A DNA stretch of 64,000 nt. It comes from Torreya grandis. Its lineage: Eukaryota > Streptophyta > Pinopsida > Cupressales > Taxaceae. The stretch covers positions 2,212,501 through 2,276,500 of the forward strand of contig JARHVA010001923.1 in the NCBI GenBank assembly GCA_037957365.1, in the 5' to 3' direction. The position numbers and the translations under genes were made by a program. Shown piece after piece: positions 1 to 13,559 of the stretch (position 1 is its first letter; every line of letters begins with the position of its first letter). The notes beneath the pieces were generated by a model, which ran no database searches, was not told where the DNA came from, and worked only from the letters and a program-made list of their open reading frames with translations.

Positions 1-2299
1 CTCGATAATACACTATAAAACTATAATGAAATGAATCATGAGTTAGATCTAATCAAGTGATGATGAGAAGATTGGTTTGATGAGTTCATTACATATTCAA
101 ACCCATCATTAGGTGGTTTTGAATTAGTAATTATGAATAAATATTAATTTAATAGAATCAATGATGAAAAGATACCTTGCATGTCACACTATTCTTGATT
201 TTATAGAAAAATATACATCACCATGTAGCCTGACATGTAATTTTTGCTAGAAACTATCATTTACATCTTACACCTAGGATGGCCAACCTTTTTTATCATG
301 CTCAATATGTTGGAGTTTAAACTATTATTGATATTATTCACAAAGTTAAAAATATAACACAATATTATAACAAGGAACATCCATCAAAGAATCATGAGAA
401 AGATAAATTTATTATAATTTGGGGTGAAATATAAAAAATGTGATTTCATGTAGTTTGGGCAATTGTGTCATTATAAAGTTTGAGACTAGAGTTATTTTAA
501 CTATGAACAATAAAATGGTTTTATATCTAACATAATTCTCATTAGACATGAAATAATTTTAAAGGTTGTAAAATTTATATTAATTTTTTTTAGAAAAGAT
601 TTTTTTTCATGTATTAGTGATTTTATTTTGGAAATCATATATTATTTTTAAATAGGTAATTGAAGGCTATTTGGATGAACAAAATTATATAAATATTGTG
701 ATAATGAGGTATTGTTATAGATATTTCCACTTTTTATAGCTACAACTATCTAGAAGACATGATACCATACTAATGAAATATGAGTAAATGTATGTAAACT
801 ATTGGTTTTTACTTTTTAATGACTTATATTTTGTAGTATAATTGAATTGAGCATTCACTCACAATATTTGAAACTTAAAAATTGGGTGGCTTTGATTTTG
901 TTTTTCATGTCTAGGAGATGTTATAGTCCCTTATATGCATATTAAAGGAGCCCATGTCTTACAAATTAATAATTTATTTCATCCTTTTACATTGGGTTAG
1001 TAAATAAATAAAGTTATGGAACATAAAAATAGGGACATGAAAATTTTGAAAACTAACTTTTTTAGCGGAATAGGAACTCCTGTATAGTATAGAAACATGT
1101 TCAAGCATGATAACATGTCTAGTTAACAAGATCATAACAAAAATATTAAAGTTAGGCATTAGCTTAAAAGGTATGTTTCAAATCATAATATAAATAAAAT
1201 TCATTCCCTCAAATATTGAAACCTATTGATGTGGGTTTTACACATACTAAGAGTTGTTACAAGAAATTCCATAACATTTTATGATTAGTGAAATATTCAC
1301 TCCAAGGCATGATTTGTGTGTCTTGGTTTTATAAATAACCACATGGTAAAATATTAGTTATCAAAGTGGTTATTAACAATGAATGGTTTAGATATGATAG
1401 GTGTCAGGATTCTACTTGGGATGGACGGGTGGATCTAAACTAAGGTGAGTTTATCCTAAAAGTATAAAAAGGATGGAAGGGTAAGGATTAAAACAAAGGG
1501 ATCTATGATCCAATTGGATATTAAACCCTTACAATTTTACTTATTGTACTAATAATAAGTATACATCAAGAACAAATGTTTATTATGTATTAGATAAAAG
1601 CACAATATATCGACAAACACAGTGAAGAGTCTAATTAAATAATTTTAGTTAGATTCATTGACCATAATCAAAGATTTTTTTAGTAAAAAACTACTATTCA
1701 CATCTTATGTCACTAACAAGTTGAAAATATGATCTATAACCAAATAATCGACAAGACAAAATTGTTAAATATTATCTATGTAAAAATATATACACTTAAC
1801 CTGTCATAGATATTATCAACTTAATGGAAATTATTGATGAATCACATAAATTTGGAAGAGAAAATAACATTCATACAAATTCATATAACTATCTAAAAAT
1901 TTATTCACTTGCATTAATTACCAAAATGTCCTCAAAAAATAATAGATACAAAACATGTTTATATAATTCTTGGATGGGATCACCCCATCCATGAAACTTG
2001 TTTAAATTTTAAAATAATAATATCTAGTTATGCAGACTCTACATGTTTTACAATGAATAAAAAATTATTTTTCTATATCTTCTACTTGTGCATACATACA
2101 TAAATAGCTCAAACAAAAAACTAAATCTTGTGGTTAGTCATGGAGTATGATTGAAACTAGTAGTTGAAATTGTCTTAGAAGTAGATTGAATTTTAGTTGA
2201 ATCTAATAGACTTGAGATACTAGGAATAGGGGATATTGAGGTTGATAATCCTTTCATTACTATCATGATTCAAGTCTATGAAAGCATAATTGTAATTGT
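1..2299. other. Left flank, no gene recognised
   Basis: AT-rich sequence with stops in all frames. The short open frame at 974-1159 on the minus strand has no recognisable motif and looks like chance. I see no LTR ends, tandem array or RNA gene here. It may be the non-coding tail of whatever carried the minus-strand relic that follows, since it lies downstream of it on that strand. Confidence 0.6.
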
Positions 2300-5200
2300 G
2301 ACTATGCATGCAAAATATTGATAATAGAAGTTAAAGTTACCATCACTACCCTTGTTGGAGTGTATACCATTGTGTACTTGGTAAAATAAGTCTTGATCAT
2401 CAAAACTTTATCTTCTAAAAATGAATCTCCTACTTGATTAGATGACAGTGCCTATTGCTTTACCTTTTCATATTCAATCACACATGTGAAATCAAACTCA
2501 ATATATTCAAAATAAATGACAACTTTTAAATAATATGGGAATTTTATCTATCAACTACCTATGTAAGTTTATATAGGCCATAAAATAAGTACTTAAATAT
2601 ATTTATTATGTTACATTGTCTTTAGTGAAGACAATCAACTAAATTACCTGGTCACTACTCCTAAAAATTGTGCTCTCAACCTCTATTTTGAAATTGTTGG
2701 CAGTAGTTTTCAATAGGCTATCAAAAATGTTTTGGTGACCACTTCCCCTTATGTATTACATATACCATGAATGTGTATGTCACTAAGAATCTAGATTATT
2801 TTTTCTCTTATCTAGTCAATTTCTCAACTAGTTATTGCATCTATTTATGTCATTCCATGAATTGAGTTCTCTTTTATGTTACAAAATTCTAAGACAAAGC
2901 AATATCTAGGAGATGTATCAAATTAATATGTCGGTATTGATTTTACCTATATTCCTACTCAAAAAAATGAAATTTATCATCTAAATTCTTCACTACTTCA
3001 TAAAAAAATCATTACTTTGTTCCATTGTGGTTGTTATTCTCCCCTAGATTGTTTGATAAATCACACTATGTCATAGAGGGTTTTATCCAAACTATGAACA
3101 TTGTCTACTATGTCCTTTGGAGGCTCTATACTACTTTGTACCTCTAGTATTTTATTTTTCTATTGGATACCATGAAACATATTTTTTATTACTCCCCTAG
3201 TATCATCTACCATAGATATGGGGTCTTATTTTATTACATCTTTGTCTACCTTCTTAGTTTTCCTCTTCTTTATCAGGAATAAAAGGTATTCTTCTCTGAC
3301 AAACTTTTTAGGAGTCCTACTAGTAGTAATGGTCCTTTTTCTCACTCGTTTAACCTTTTTTAATGTTACATAAAACTCTATAGCTAGTTTAGGTTCCTCA
3401 ATGATCATTAAATCCTACTTAGTTGACTATTCTGGTTACATATTTTGTATCCATGTAGGATTTTCTAGGATAGCTTAGAGAGAGGTTTGAGCATAGTGGA
3501 TAAATTGGTCTTTGGTGGAGGAATATGGGTAAATGGATATGGATGACTAGATTGGTGAGGTAGCATGAGAGTGAAAGGATATGTATGGATCTGTGGAGGT
3601 GGCATGAGGATGGAAGGAGATGAATAAGTAGAGTAGGGAGGTGTAGGTAGTGAAGGGAAATGTGGAATGAGAAACCTCTCATTGAAAATATTTATTTGTG
3701 GGTTGTCTTAAATACATATTTAGTGATATCAAGGGACTATTAAACTAAAATAATTATGGAATCTACTACGGTGCCATAATTAATGGGTGTTTAAGTAATA
3801 GAAACACCTAATTGGGTGAATAAATGAGCCTAAAAGGGTTGTGTGGAAAAAATAGTCTATGACATAAGGTCTTCAAAACGTTTAATAGCCACTACATTAA
3901 ATAAATTAGGTGAGGGAATAATTAGATGTGTAATGGTAGCCTAGGTTAGACTCTTCATAATTTTTCAATATAAGAATATATCATATACATGAATTTAGTG
4001 GGAGAGACAATGCTAGTCAAAGAATTAAAACTTATAATAGTTATCATACGAGATGAATTTCAAGGAGTTATAAAAACAAGAGGAACTACTATAGAGTAAG
4101 GGGAAATATTGACTTGATTCAACCCTTGAGAAGGATTTTTCGAAGTGATCACAAGTACAACAACTTTAATAGATGAAGAACCCACTATAGTTTTAATTGA
4201 AGTAGTTTCTTTCTATGGTCCTTCACCTTATCTTGGATCGATGCCCTAAGTGTGTGGAGTATAAGTTGTGGTGAAAAAAATCAATCTATAATCACATTTT
4301 CTAAAATATCTAACAATTGTTTTATCCCTAGGTTCCCACTATATCTTATCTCTATACTTTTATCTTCTTATTCATCTAAATATTCCTCTGCCTCCTCTAT
4401 TTATGTATCAACTTAAGTTTTTAAGGAATAAGGGAGATATATTATTACATAAGTTACAACTGAGGGAGATGTAGTCATCTATGAGGAAATAAGAGAAGAT
4501 ATTTAACTTATCACTGGAGCTTGAAGTGGCAATATTTATGTTGTAGGTGAAGTGAAATAAACTATGAATTTTAGGGTTTCCCCTATTTATATGACTTGTT
4601 TATTTATTTCTTGTGGATTTAGGACATTATTAAGGATTATTACCCTTAATATATCTTTGGTTTCCTCTTTAGTTTCTTTTGATGCTTTCCTAACTTTCTC
4701 ATAATCCTTCTCTCCTAGCTCCAAACTAGACTATCTTATATCATTTATGGGATCCCACCACCTGAGGTTAGCCAAACCAAACTTGGATGAGCCCAAATGT
4801 TTTTAAATTTTGGTTGGATGATTTGAGATTTGAAACTATTATCTCAAAATACTAAGAGTAATATTTTGTTACTTGGCTAATCTATCCTTGTTCAAATTAG
4901 CATCCACATTATTAGACAACTAGTAAGTTATCCCTTGCTTAGCTAATTTATTTGGTATAATCCTTGGCAACATTAAATGGGATACCAAGGTGCACTCAAA
5001 TATTATGATAGTGTGATATAGGTAAAATCAATAATCTCCCAATGTCTTAAGTTATCTTTTAATCTAGATTGCAACCTAGGCATAGGTTTCCCATAAATGG
5101 CTTTATAAACCATTAGTTAGAAATTGTTTGTAATTGATTGCATTTAATACATATATATTTATATGTGAATATGATCAAAATCATCACATAATTTCTTTGA

Positions 5201-5995
5201 CCCTTTTGTCTCCTAGGGAAGACATTATTCAAGTAAATAATACCATAGATAACATCCACCAGGTATGAAAGCATGTAAAAATTATCATCCATTTGGTCAT
5301 GCATGCATTCTCTTTGGGTTTTTAGATTGAAATTTATAATTTCCCCTAGTGAGGGAATGCTTTTTCCCTCCATAATTATAGGCTTTAATAGGATTCAAAC
5401 CTCATCCACATGAGTGATTGATGAATCTTTATGTAGTTTATTTATCAATGTCACAGTTATTCTAACATTGGGCCTAAATTGAGAAATTGGGATCTTTTTT
5501 TATAACAAATTTATTTGGGTTTTGGGCCCATTCCAGCAAGGTGTTTCTAATGTTTTTGTTCTTAAACCAATTTTTGACTAATGTCTAGTTATATGATGAG
5601 TTTCATGGTGGTAGACTATATAATTTATCAAAATCTAATCTTGTTACATAATTTATAGGTTGGGCACTATTTTTTTTGGAATATATCTTGCGTGTAGGAA
5701 CCCATGGAAAATAAATTAAAAACTAGACTAGCAAAGGGAAATACCTCTAGTTTTTTGCTACCTTACGACTTCTAACTTCCTTGATCACCAAAAAATCATT
5801 TATATACTCCATCTGATCCAATGGAAATTTATTTTCATCTTTGTGATGATAATAAACCTTGAATTCCATGTAGTGCGTTGTGTAATGATTGAAAGCTCCT
5901 AGTAGAGCAACCTTGTCAAATTATGTATCTTTGTATTCTTGCTTAGTTCTAAAGCAGAACAATGAAGGAGTTGGTTCCTAGTTTTTTGACTCCAT
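2300..5995 (-). pseudogene. Relic of a large unrecognised protein, possibly a retrotransposon accessory ORF
   Basis: Read on the minus strand from an ATG at 5995-5993, one frame runs for long stretches broken mainly by TAG, TAA and TGA codons one transition from CAG, CAA or TGG. Readable blocks are about 5995-5460, 5460-4480 after a frameshift, and 3410-2300. The first block reads like an ordinary globular protein (for example FDKVALLGAFNHYTTHYMEF). The second includes MEGKSIPSLGEIINF and a Tyr/Ile-rich stretch. About 3690-3420 is rich in Ser, Pro, His and Thr and looks like a linker. A basic block follows (KKVKRVRKRT, about 3360-3330), then a C-terminal domain. I recognise no RT, integrase, protease or zinc knuckle and cannot name the family. 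Size and layout resemble the extra ORF of Gypsy-2 in this window, so a retroelement accessory protein is my guess. That it was once coding is fairly likely; its function is unknown. Confidence 0.45.
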
Positions 5996-8210
5996 TTTTC
6001 AATGTTTTGAGATCTATTTTAGACTTTGAATTAAAGGTTTTTTATTCGTTATAGAGCTCTAGGAAAAAAATTATAAATAGCAATTAGTAAATATAATTTT
6101 ATTTAACCTAGGGATTTTAGATATAGTCAATTTACTTATCTTGTGAATTCATTGCTTGAATTATGCATGCATGAGAATTTATTGTATAATAATGGTCATT
6201 GTCACCCATCCATAAAATTTTAATTTGATTTGATGGCATCAACTCTAGCAGGTTTATTTGACACATGATGCTTCATTAAAAAATCTAAATGCTTAGTCAT
6301 CTTATATACTTTGATTTTTTTACACTTGTCACTCTCTCACTATTCTTTTAATCCATGTATCCTTATGAAACACGTGTCATTTTCTTTCTTAGTAACTTCA
6401 TTTGTGCATGTCACCAAGTCCTTTAGGTTTACCAATATATGGGGTCATGAGATGATGACTTTGGCATGACCCATGGTAGTTGGTATGCTAAGATGGTCAT
6501 GTAGACCAATCAAATTGTGACATGTGCTAGTTAGTTGTCCAAAGGTGGCCACATGGAATTATTTCATTGAATCACTTGATTTTACCACATATTTTATATG
6601 TTAAATTTATATAAATTGAGATAAAGACATGTGGCATAATCTTACTTACTCTTGTGTTCACTTGAATTTATAACCTTACTATCTAAATAAACCTATTATC
6701 AAATGATATGAAGACACTTGCCATGATCTCATGTAGTCAGTTAATAATTACTCTTTTGAACTTGTAATACTAATATTTTTTATATGTGCCAAAATTATGG
6801 CACTTGGCAAAACCTCATGCACTCTAAATATCAAAACTTGATAATCAGATAGCTCGTGAAACTTGGGTGCATAAATGATGATCATTAATAATAATCTATC
6901 CTTTAAAATTGATAAACTTAGAGAATAATTGATTAGTTTGATTAGTCTAATAACTCAACAAAATATAAAATCAAGTTATCATTTTAATCCTAAGCCAAAT
7001 TTCATGGAATGAAAGCAAACAAAAGCATTTTAGGCTTAAGTATGAAACATTTAAGAGTTAGTTTGTGTCTTGAAAGGGACCAAACATTAGCTTTTTAGGG
7101 TAAAATGGGTCCCTATTTATTTTTAAATGAGGTGTGTTGGTCACAATAAAACCAAACTTAGGTTCAAAGACGATTAGACCCTATAAAAATTACAATAAAT
7201 AGGGTAATAGATTTAACATCTAATTTCCTCGGTGTGAAATTAAAATAATTAAATCAGTCTTTAAATTATGGGAAAAATAAGTTAAGAAAGCATTGAGTAG
7301 TGTACCATAAAAATTAATTAATTGTATTCTAAGAACAACAAATAAAATGAAAATTTGGTAAGAAACCCATCTTGAGTCACACCATTTTTTAAAGAAGTGG
7401 AACATAAATGAGGATAATGAACATCTAAATATACTATTTCACCAAAATATTTAATCAATTGATAAATTAATAATTATATTTATTATTTGAAGTAATATTT
7501 TAAATAATATTATTCTTATTTATTTTAATTATGTATTTAGTTAACCACATTTTTATCATATTAAAAAAATGGCATGGAGGAGATTGGTCAAACAAAAAAT
7601 AATGGAGTCATATTTAAAGTTGATAATATTATTTTAAAAATGAGGAATGTGGATGAAGAACATAGAGGCCCAACAACAAGCCTAATTGAAATCGAGTAGG
7701 TACATGTCTCAAAGAACAGGAAAATTAAGGGAGGTTATATAAATACTCTTTCAAATTAAGAAATAAAAAATGCATCAAAGGCTACGAATGAATCATTGTA
7801 TGATTAATGGTGATGGAATTTATAAAATATTTCCAAAGTACAAAGTCATGACTTCCATATATTGGAATCATTTTATCTGAGACATATATCTGAAAGTAAA
7901 AAATAATAATTCTTATTAATAACTTTAATTAATGTTATGATCTTACATAGGCACTTGTATATTTTGTATATGAGTAATATAAGCCTCATAAGACTTTTCA
8001 ATATTTAATAATATTTTAAAAAAGATATAGTTCAAACCTAGTATTTAATACAAAAATTTACACCCCATAAAACTAATTAAAAAACTTTTAAAAACTTTCA
8101 ATGAGTCATGCAATAATATTACTTCCATAAATAATATACTTAACAAAAAAAATATGTCCCAAAAAAAAGTCCCAATAATATTATTTTAAAAACAAGCATA
8201 ATAAGGTTAT
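5996..8210. other. Non-coding flank left of Gypsy-O
   Basis: No reading frame with family resemblance was found on either strand. The minus-strand open frame at 7220-7405 is short and featureless. The stretch ends at the gttat target site next to the 5' LTR of Gypsy-O. In the ancestral chromosome it was continuous with the sequence now starting at 58575. Confidence 0.6.
8206..8210 (+). repeat. Target site duplication of Gypsy-O, left
   Basis: The 5-mer gttat directly precedes the 5' LTR. Its partner after the 3' LTR is gttac at 58575-58579. Four of five bases agree and the difference is a transition. Confidence 0.6.
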
Positions 8211-10640
8211 TGTTGGGTCTAACATGCCCCATTCTCATATTTCAAGTGGGGACACTCTTGTTCCAGTTTGGTATCTAGTTTTTAAGTTTTTAGATATGAA
8301 TTTATACCTTTTGAATGCTTCATTAATATTAACTAAGTTTGAATTCAATTATTTTGAACATAAGAAGTTCCATGCTTAATATGCCTAGTCTAATTGTACC
8401 ATTAAAATGTTTTATTTTGATTTATAAATGACCAAGTTTATAATTTCCCATTATAAATACTCAATCAATATTCAATTTTTGACTTATATATTCAAAAATT
8501 ATTCGAGCTTTGAAGTTAATGTGAATTTATTATTGTAGACTGATGAATTATGTTATGTGTCAAAACTTATAAGCTAGCCTTTATTTTATGCATTGATGTA
8601 TTTTCTCATTTTTGGATAACTTAATAATGACTTGATTTTCCATAGTTTTTTTGTTGCCTAGTATTTTTTACAAGTTTTGAAGGCTTCTTAGGGCCACCCA
8701 GATCTTTCCACATGTCTAAATATCATTAATGAGAAGCTTTAGAGTCAAATATTTTTTTAAAAATGACTAATTCCTTTTAAGTCTCCTAGGCCCCAATATG
8801 GAGCCACATGTCACTATCCCATGAGCTTCAAACCTCAAAATCTTAGAACCTTGGAGGCATTAGGGAATTAGCCCAAAAACTCAGAACCTTAGAAGCTCAA
8901 AATCTCAAAGATATTGGGGAATTAGCTTGAAATATTAAAAACTTAGAACCTCGAGGGTATTATGACATTGGTAAAGGTATAATCACTTAAAACCTCAAAA
9001 ATACACCATGTTTCACCCTCTTAGAATCTCGAGAGCTTAGAGTGATTACAACATTATCCCAAAGCATCAAAAGTCTAGGAGGTCAAGGAAAACACATATG
9101 GTAATGAATTAGTAAACATAGACTAAAACCCATAAGGCCAACAATAATCCATGTGGACACAGTGATGATGGAGGTAAATAGCGAGGTAAATTATAGGAGT
9201 GTTGAAAGATTTCCAAGTGGAAAAGTGAGACCCAATGGACAAACCCAATGTCCTAGCAAAGGAAAATAAGTGCAAATTTGAGAAGAAGACAAATGGAAAA
9301 CAGAGCCTAAGAACATAAAAAAAATGAACTTGAACCATTTCAACTAGTCAATTCATCACAAAGGGCACAAGATTAAATTTGATAACCCAAAAAAATGTTG
9401 TAATGGCCTCAATTGAAGAAAATAAAAAAATAATCAGTCAATCTAGATTTTGAGGACTTTGACTAGTTAAAGGAGGTACATGGAGTGAGTTGGTGGATTC
9501 ATGACCTAAATATTCTCCTAGCTAGGTCGAATATAAGAATCATCCAAAATACTTGGGCCAAATAGAAGAGTGCGAGATCATTTTGTTTAGAAAGGTGTCA
9601 CAACTATGGAAAAAAAACAAAGTAAAATTTGGATTTCCTTTTAAAATGGAAGGAATATTCTAACTCATTGTAGTTTTAATGGACTGGAGTGGTAATAATG
9701 GCTAGATATGGGAGCCTTACATTTATTGGATACAAGTCCCATTCTCTTTTATATATAATTTAGTCCATATTCTTTTTAAAAAGGGGGGAAATGTTATACA
9801 CCAAAACTCTATATAAATTATGATAGCTCAATTCTCTCTTTTTGTTTTGGCTTGTGTTTATTTGATTGGAGGGCACACTAAAATGATTTTTTAATAAAAC
9901 TAAAGTGGATAAAAGTCTAGTTTGAAATTCATGTTGTTATTTAATAATGTCCTTCATTTCTTGATGGAACAAAGTTGATTAATGTTAAGAAGAGATTATT
10001 ATTATTGTTTACTAATGAATATATAATTAGATTATGTAATGATAATATGTTTGGTTTTGAATTTCCATTCTATTAAACTTAAATTTGTGTCAATCCATTA
10101 TGTGCAATAACCACAGGCCTTTCATATGTTTTTATTCAATAAAATTTTAGATTAATATGTTTAGTTAATTCCTCAAAATATTTTCCATTGATTTTCTTTA
10201 ATTTGTGATACAACTAGACCTAGTACATAATGGTGTAATTGTGATTAGGTATGCTTTTGATTTTTAGTATTAACAATCTAATTTCAATCAAGGAACCACT
10301 TACTTTCCTACCTTACTATTTTTCCCATTTTATCCTTTTTTATAATCAATAATATACCCATTGTATTATAGTGTGATAACCATGTGAAAAAGGAAGTGAA
10401 ATAACTTAAGTAAATGTCAGTAATAATCCTCAGGCAACATAGAGTGGATAGAAATTTTGGTGGTTAATTACCATTGCTCACCTAGCTAAACTATTAGAAA
10501 GTTTTCAGCCCTTAGATTAAATTAGCTAAATCCTAAAAATGAGGGTACATTTCATACCATGTATTATTATCTCCCTTTGCCTCATCAAATCGGTTAGTCC
10601 AATATTTTTTTATGTTATGGGTCACAAATTGAGACCAACA
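8211..10640 (+). repeat. 5' LTR of Gypsy-O
   Basis: Starts TGTTGGGTCT and ends GACCAACA, keeping the canonical TG...CA. It aligns along its whole length with 56148-58574. Anchors include TTTTATTTTGATTTATAAAT near 8410 against 56350, and TTATCTCCCTTTGCCTCATC at 10568 against 58500. The minus-strand open frame at 9123-9338 lies inside this LTR and is not considered coding. Confidence 0.88.
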
Positions 10641-10660
10641 TAAAGCGACACTAGATGGAG
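10641..10660 (+). promoter_or_regulatory. Possible primer-binding site of Gypsy-O
   Basis: The sequence just after the 5' LTR (taaagcgacactagatggag) occupies the expected position. It loosely resembles the TGGCGCC-type site used by many plant Gypsy elements, but several bases differ, so the match to a tRNA is uncertain. Confidence 0.3.
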
Positions 10661-10929
10661 GGCCTAGAAACTAGTGTTTGGAGGAAGGCCTTATTACTTT
10701 TTTCCTAGCTTGAAATTTACAAATATTTGTATCACTCTAAATTATTATCTCTTTTTAATTTCCATATTCTCTATATTTCATGGTTTATTGGTTTAATGTT
10801 ATTGGTCTGAATATCTCTTATTCATATTTGATATCTTAAACAATTTGGAGCCTATTGAGAAAATCACTGGATTCAGAGCAATCACATGTAGATTAATTAT
10901 ATACCCATTTGAAATATTTAGGTTATCAT

Positions 10930-12560
10930 AGACTACTAGAGGGATACCAACACCTTTAGCCACCCCTACCATTTCATCTTCTCAATCTTCCCATAATAGA
11001 CCTCTACCCATTATTGTACCATTGTCTTGGTTAGTAGGGTCTACAATAAATGTTATAGGATATGTGCATGATCTTCCTAGGAACCGTGAGAGGTACCTTC
11101 TAAGGTTTAGCCCAAGTAATAAGAGGAATGTTAAGAGCATGTCACATCCTAAAAAATAGCCCTCAAGTTACTCAATGTTGAGCATGAAGATGTAGCTTGT
11201 AGGGGATTTCCTTTCACCTTGTTTGATGCAGCCTATGAATGGTTCCTTAACTATCTCGATAACTTAATTAGAAGATATAATAAATTGAGTAACACATTCT
11301 TAGTTATTTTGGTTAATATGTTAATAGTTTTCTTGCATGAGAAGGGATCCAAATGAACCTATACACAATTTTAATACATGCTTTCAAAATATGTCTAGTG
11401 GGGTGACAACCATGTATAATATAGATGATAAATTAAAATTGGAAATGTTTAAATATTCCTTGGACCCATGGATAGCCATGTTCTTGAGGAGGGATCCAAC
11501 TATCATTAATCTACCCCACTTATGCAAAGATACTAAAAGTGGATAGGTATCTCAACCCACAAGGACAAATGTTGGCCCCTATTCATAATATCCTCCTAAA
11601 TATGCACACATCAAATCCAATCCCACCTGTAAATTAGAATGTCCAAATGATACAATCTCTCCCAATCATGAGTTAACTTCCTCTACTCCACATTTTTCCA
11701 AATCAAAATTTGGGGTTTCTAAATTTTATTGGTAATGAATCTATACCACGGGCTTATAACCAAGTTATGGTCCTATTATGACTATTAACATGTAGACTTC
11801 CAATAAATAATTAGGAAAACCTGATCTAGATTCAATTAAAAGGATGGTCCAGAGGTTGAATAATGATTTTATTAGTTTTCATAATCAAGTGAGTAGTTTA
11901 AGTAGTATGAATTCTAACCTAAATTTCACTTATCAATATAATTACAACTGAATAATAGGCAAGGAAATCAAGTTGAGTCTCCAACTAATAGAATTCCTAA
12001 AATCAACATTATGGGCATTGCTTTACCCAACTAGTATCATGTGCATGACATAACCGAACATGGGTAACTTGGATATGTTGAGTTTTTTAATGCCTTCAAA
12101 ATCCTATAAAATGGTATTGATGAATATGAGGTTGTTCCAAATAACTAGAATATCATGGGTCACCTTGTTGTTCCTATTTCATCCAGATCACCCAACACAA
12201 CCATGGTTTTAGAGACCCTAAAATTTCTTATTAAAATAGATAATGAAATTGAAGAGAATATAAATGATATTCATGTTTTGAAGTAGTTCTAAAGAGGAAA
12301 TTATACACTTAAAAGTAGGGCAAACCATCCCTTGACCACCACACAACAATGTTTTTACTCTTGACCCAAAAGCTAAAAATGACCCACCCCCACTAAAGTC
12401 AGGTGATAGTTAGCCTACCATTAGTGAGACCAAATACAACAAGTTGAGGATATGAAAAGAATAAAATACAATATAACCTTGTATGAAATGGCACAAATTA
12501 CTAAACAAAGGTATTTAGTCCTTAAGTCTCTTATAGACAAGAGCATTCATCCCAAAAATA
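10930..12560 (+). pseudogene. Gypsy-O gag relic
   Basis: This is the position of the capsid gene, between the 5' LTR and the protease. At about 11185-11330 the frame reads HEDVACRGFPFTLFDAAYEW, which matches the conserved gag stretch with an A-x-x-W-(F/Y)-x-x-L pattern. It continues in the open frame at 11337-11546, which contains EPIHNFNTCFQ and AMFLRRDPTI, typical of the second half of retrotransposon gag. Frameshifts and stops break the rest, and I could not recognise a zinc knuckle. The protein would have formed the particle shell. Confidence 0.65.
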
Positions 12561-12585
12561 AATTTGTGGCCCCAATACCAATGTA

Positions 12586-12792
12586 TTGATACACATAGCC
12601 AAACTTGAGGTTCCACCCTTCTTACTCATGGTTCAAATCTTTGGAAAGAATTTTCATAATTGCCTAGTTGATTTAGGCACCTTAGCAAATGTCTTTCCTA
12701 CATGGATTTATAGGAAACTAGGACTGATCCCTATAAAATTAGATAAGTTAGTGTTCCAATTAGATAATTTTGAAGCTAGGGTTGTGGTATAA
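12586..12792 (+). pseudogene. Gypsy-O aspartic protease relic
   Basis: This open frame contains LVDLGTLANVFPTWIYRKLGL split across its middle. In retropepsins of plant Gypsy elements the same place reads D-(T/S)-G-(A/T)-x-(V/A)-N, followed by a P-x-W-x-Y-x-K-L-G pattern. The catalytic Asp is kept but the following Thr/Ser has become Leu, so the site is damaged. This enzyme would have cut Gag and Pol. It lies between gag and the insertion point of Copia-A, as expected in Gypsy order. Confidence 0.65.
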
Positions 12793-13559
12793 TTTTTCAA
12801 TGTTCATATACAATTGTAGGATAAACCAATAATGTATCAATTCATAGACATACAAGTGGTTGAAATTTTAGAGACATATGGCATGTGGCTAATTATAGAT
12901 TGGTCTAAATATCTAAAAAGTTATATGAAAATAGGCTTATCCCATATGTGGATACCATGGAGAGGAGTTTTAAAATAAATAATGATTAATAAAGAGCCAC
13001 ACATGTAGTAAATTATTATATAATACAATGAAATCAATGAAAAAGTCAATTTTTCCTCCACAGATTTAGGTGTCTATAATCTGACTACCAAACTAGGAAT
13101 GAAGAAGTATCTTGATCAAGATCAAATTAAAGGTATGTGATATTTATATTTTTATTGAGCAAGATATAATTATCAAGAGTAGGTATTTTACTTATTGATC
13201 CTTGTGTTAATAACCACGTAGTTGTATATATATTACAATTCCACTATACCAATGACATAGCAACATATGAGGTGTTAATATTTGGACTATAATTTTCAAC
13301 ATGGTATGTTCTATGTCAATTAAAGGTATATAGTGATTTTTAATTATACATCAATTAAGGAATAAATTATGATGTATGTTTTCTCATTTGAATAAGTATA
13401 AACACCATGCTTGGGATTTAATGGAATCATTTGATGCATTTGACATTGTTACCATCCCTAGAATATAAAATACCATGGTAGACTTATTGGTTGTTTCTAC
13501 TACTAACCTTACACCTTTGGAGAATATAGATTATAAAAGTTTTCTATTGAAATGGTTTC
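12793..13559 (+). pseudogene. Gypsy-O protease-to-RT linker relic
   Basis: Degenerate plus-strand sequence continuing the Gypsy-O polyprotein up to the Copia-A insertion. Near 13500-13555 it reads PLENIDYKSFLLKWF, plausible for the segment before RT, and coding resumes at 37097 on the far side of Copia-A. Many stops make finer annotation impossible. Confidence 0.4.

Noticed and set aside
9123..9338. Minus-strand 71-codon frame as a gene
   Set aside because: It lies wholly inside the Gypsy-O LTR, and the equivalent 3' LTR segment (57003-57188) reads differently with indels.
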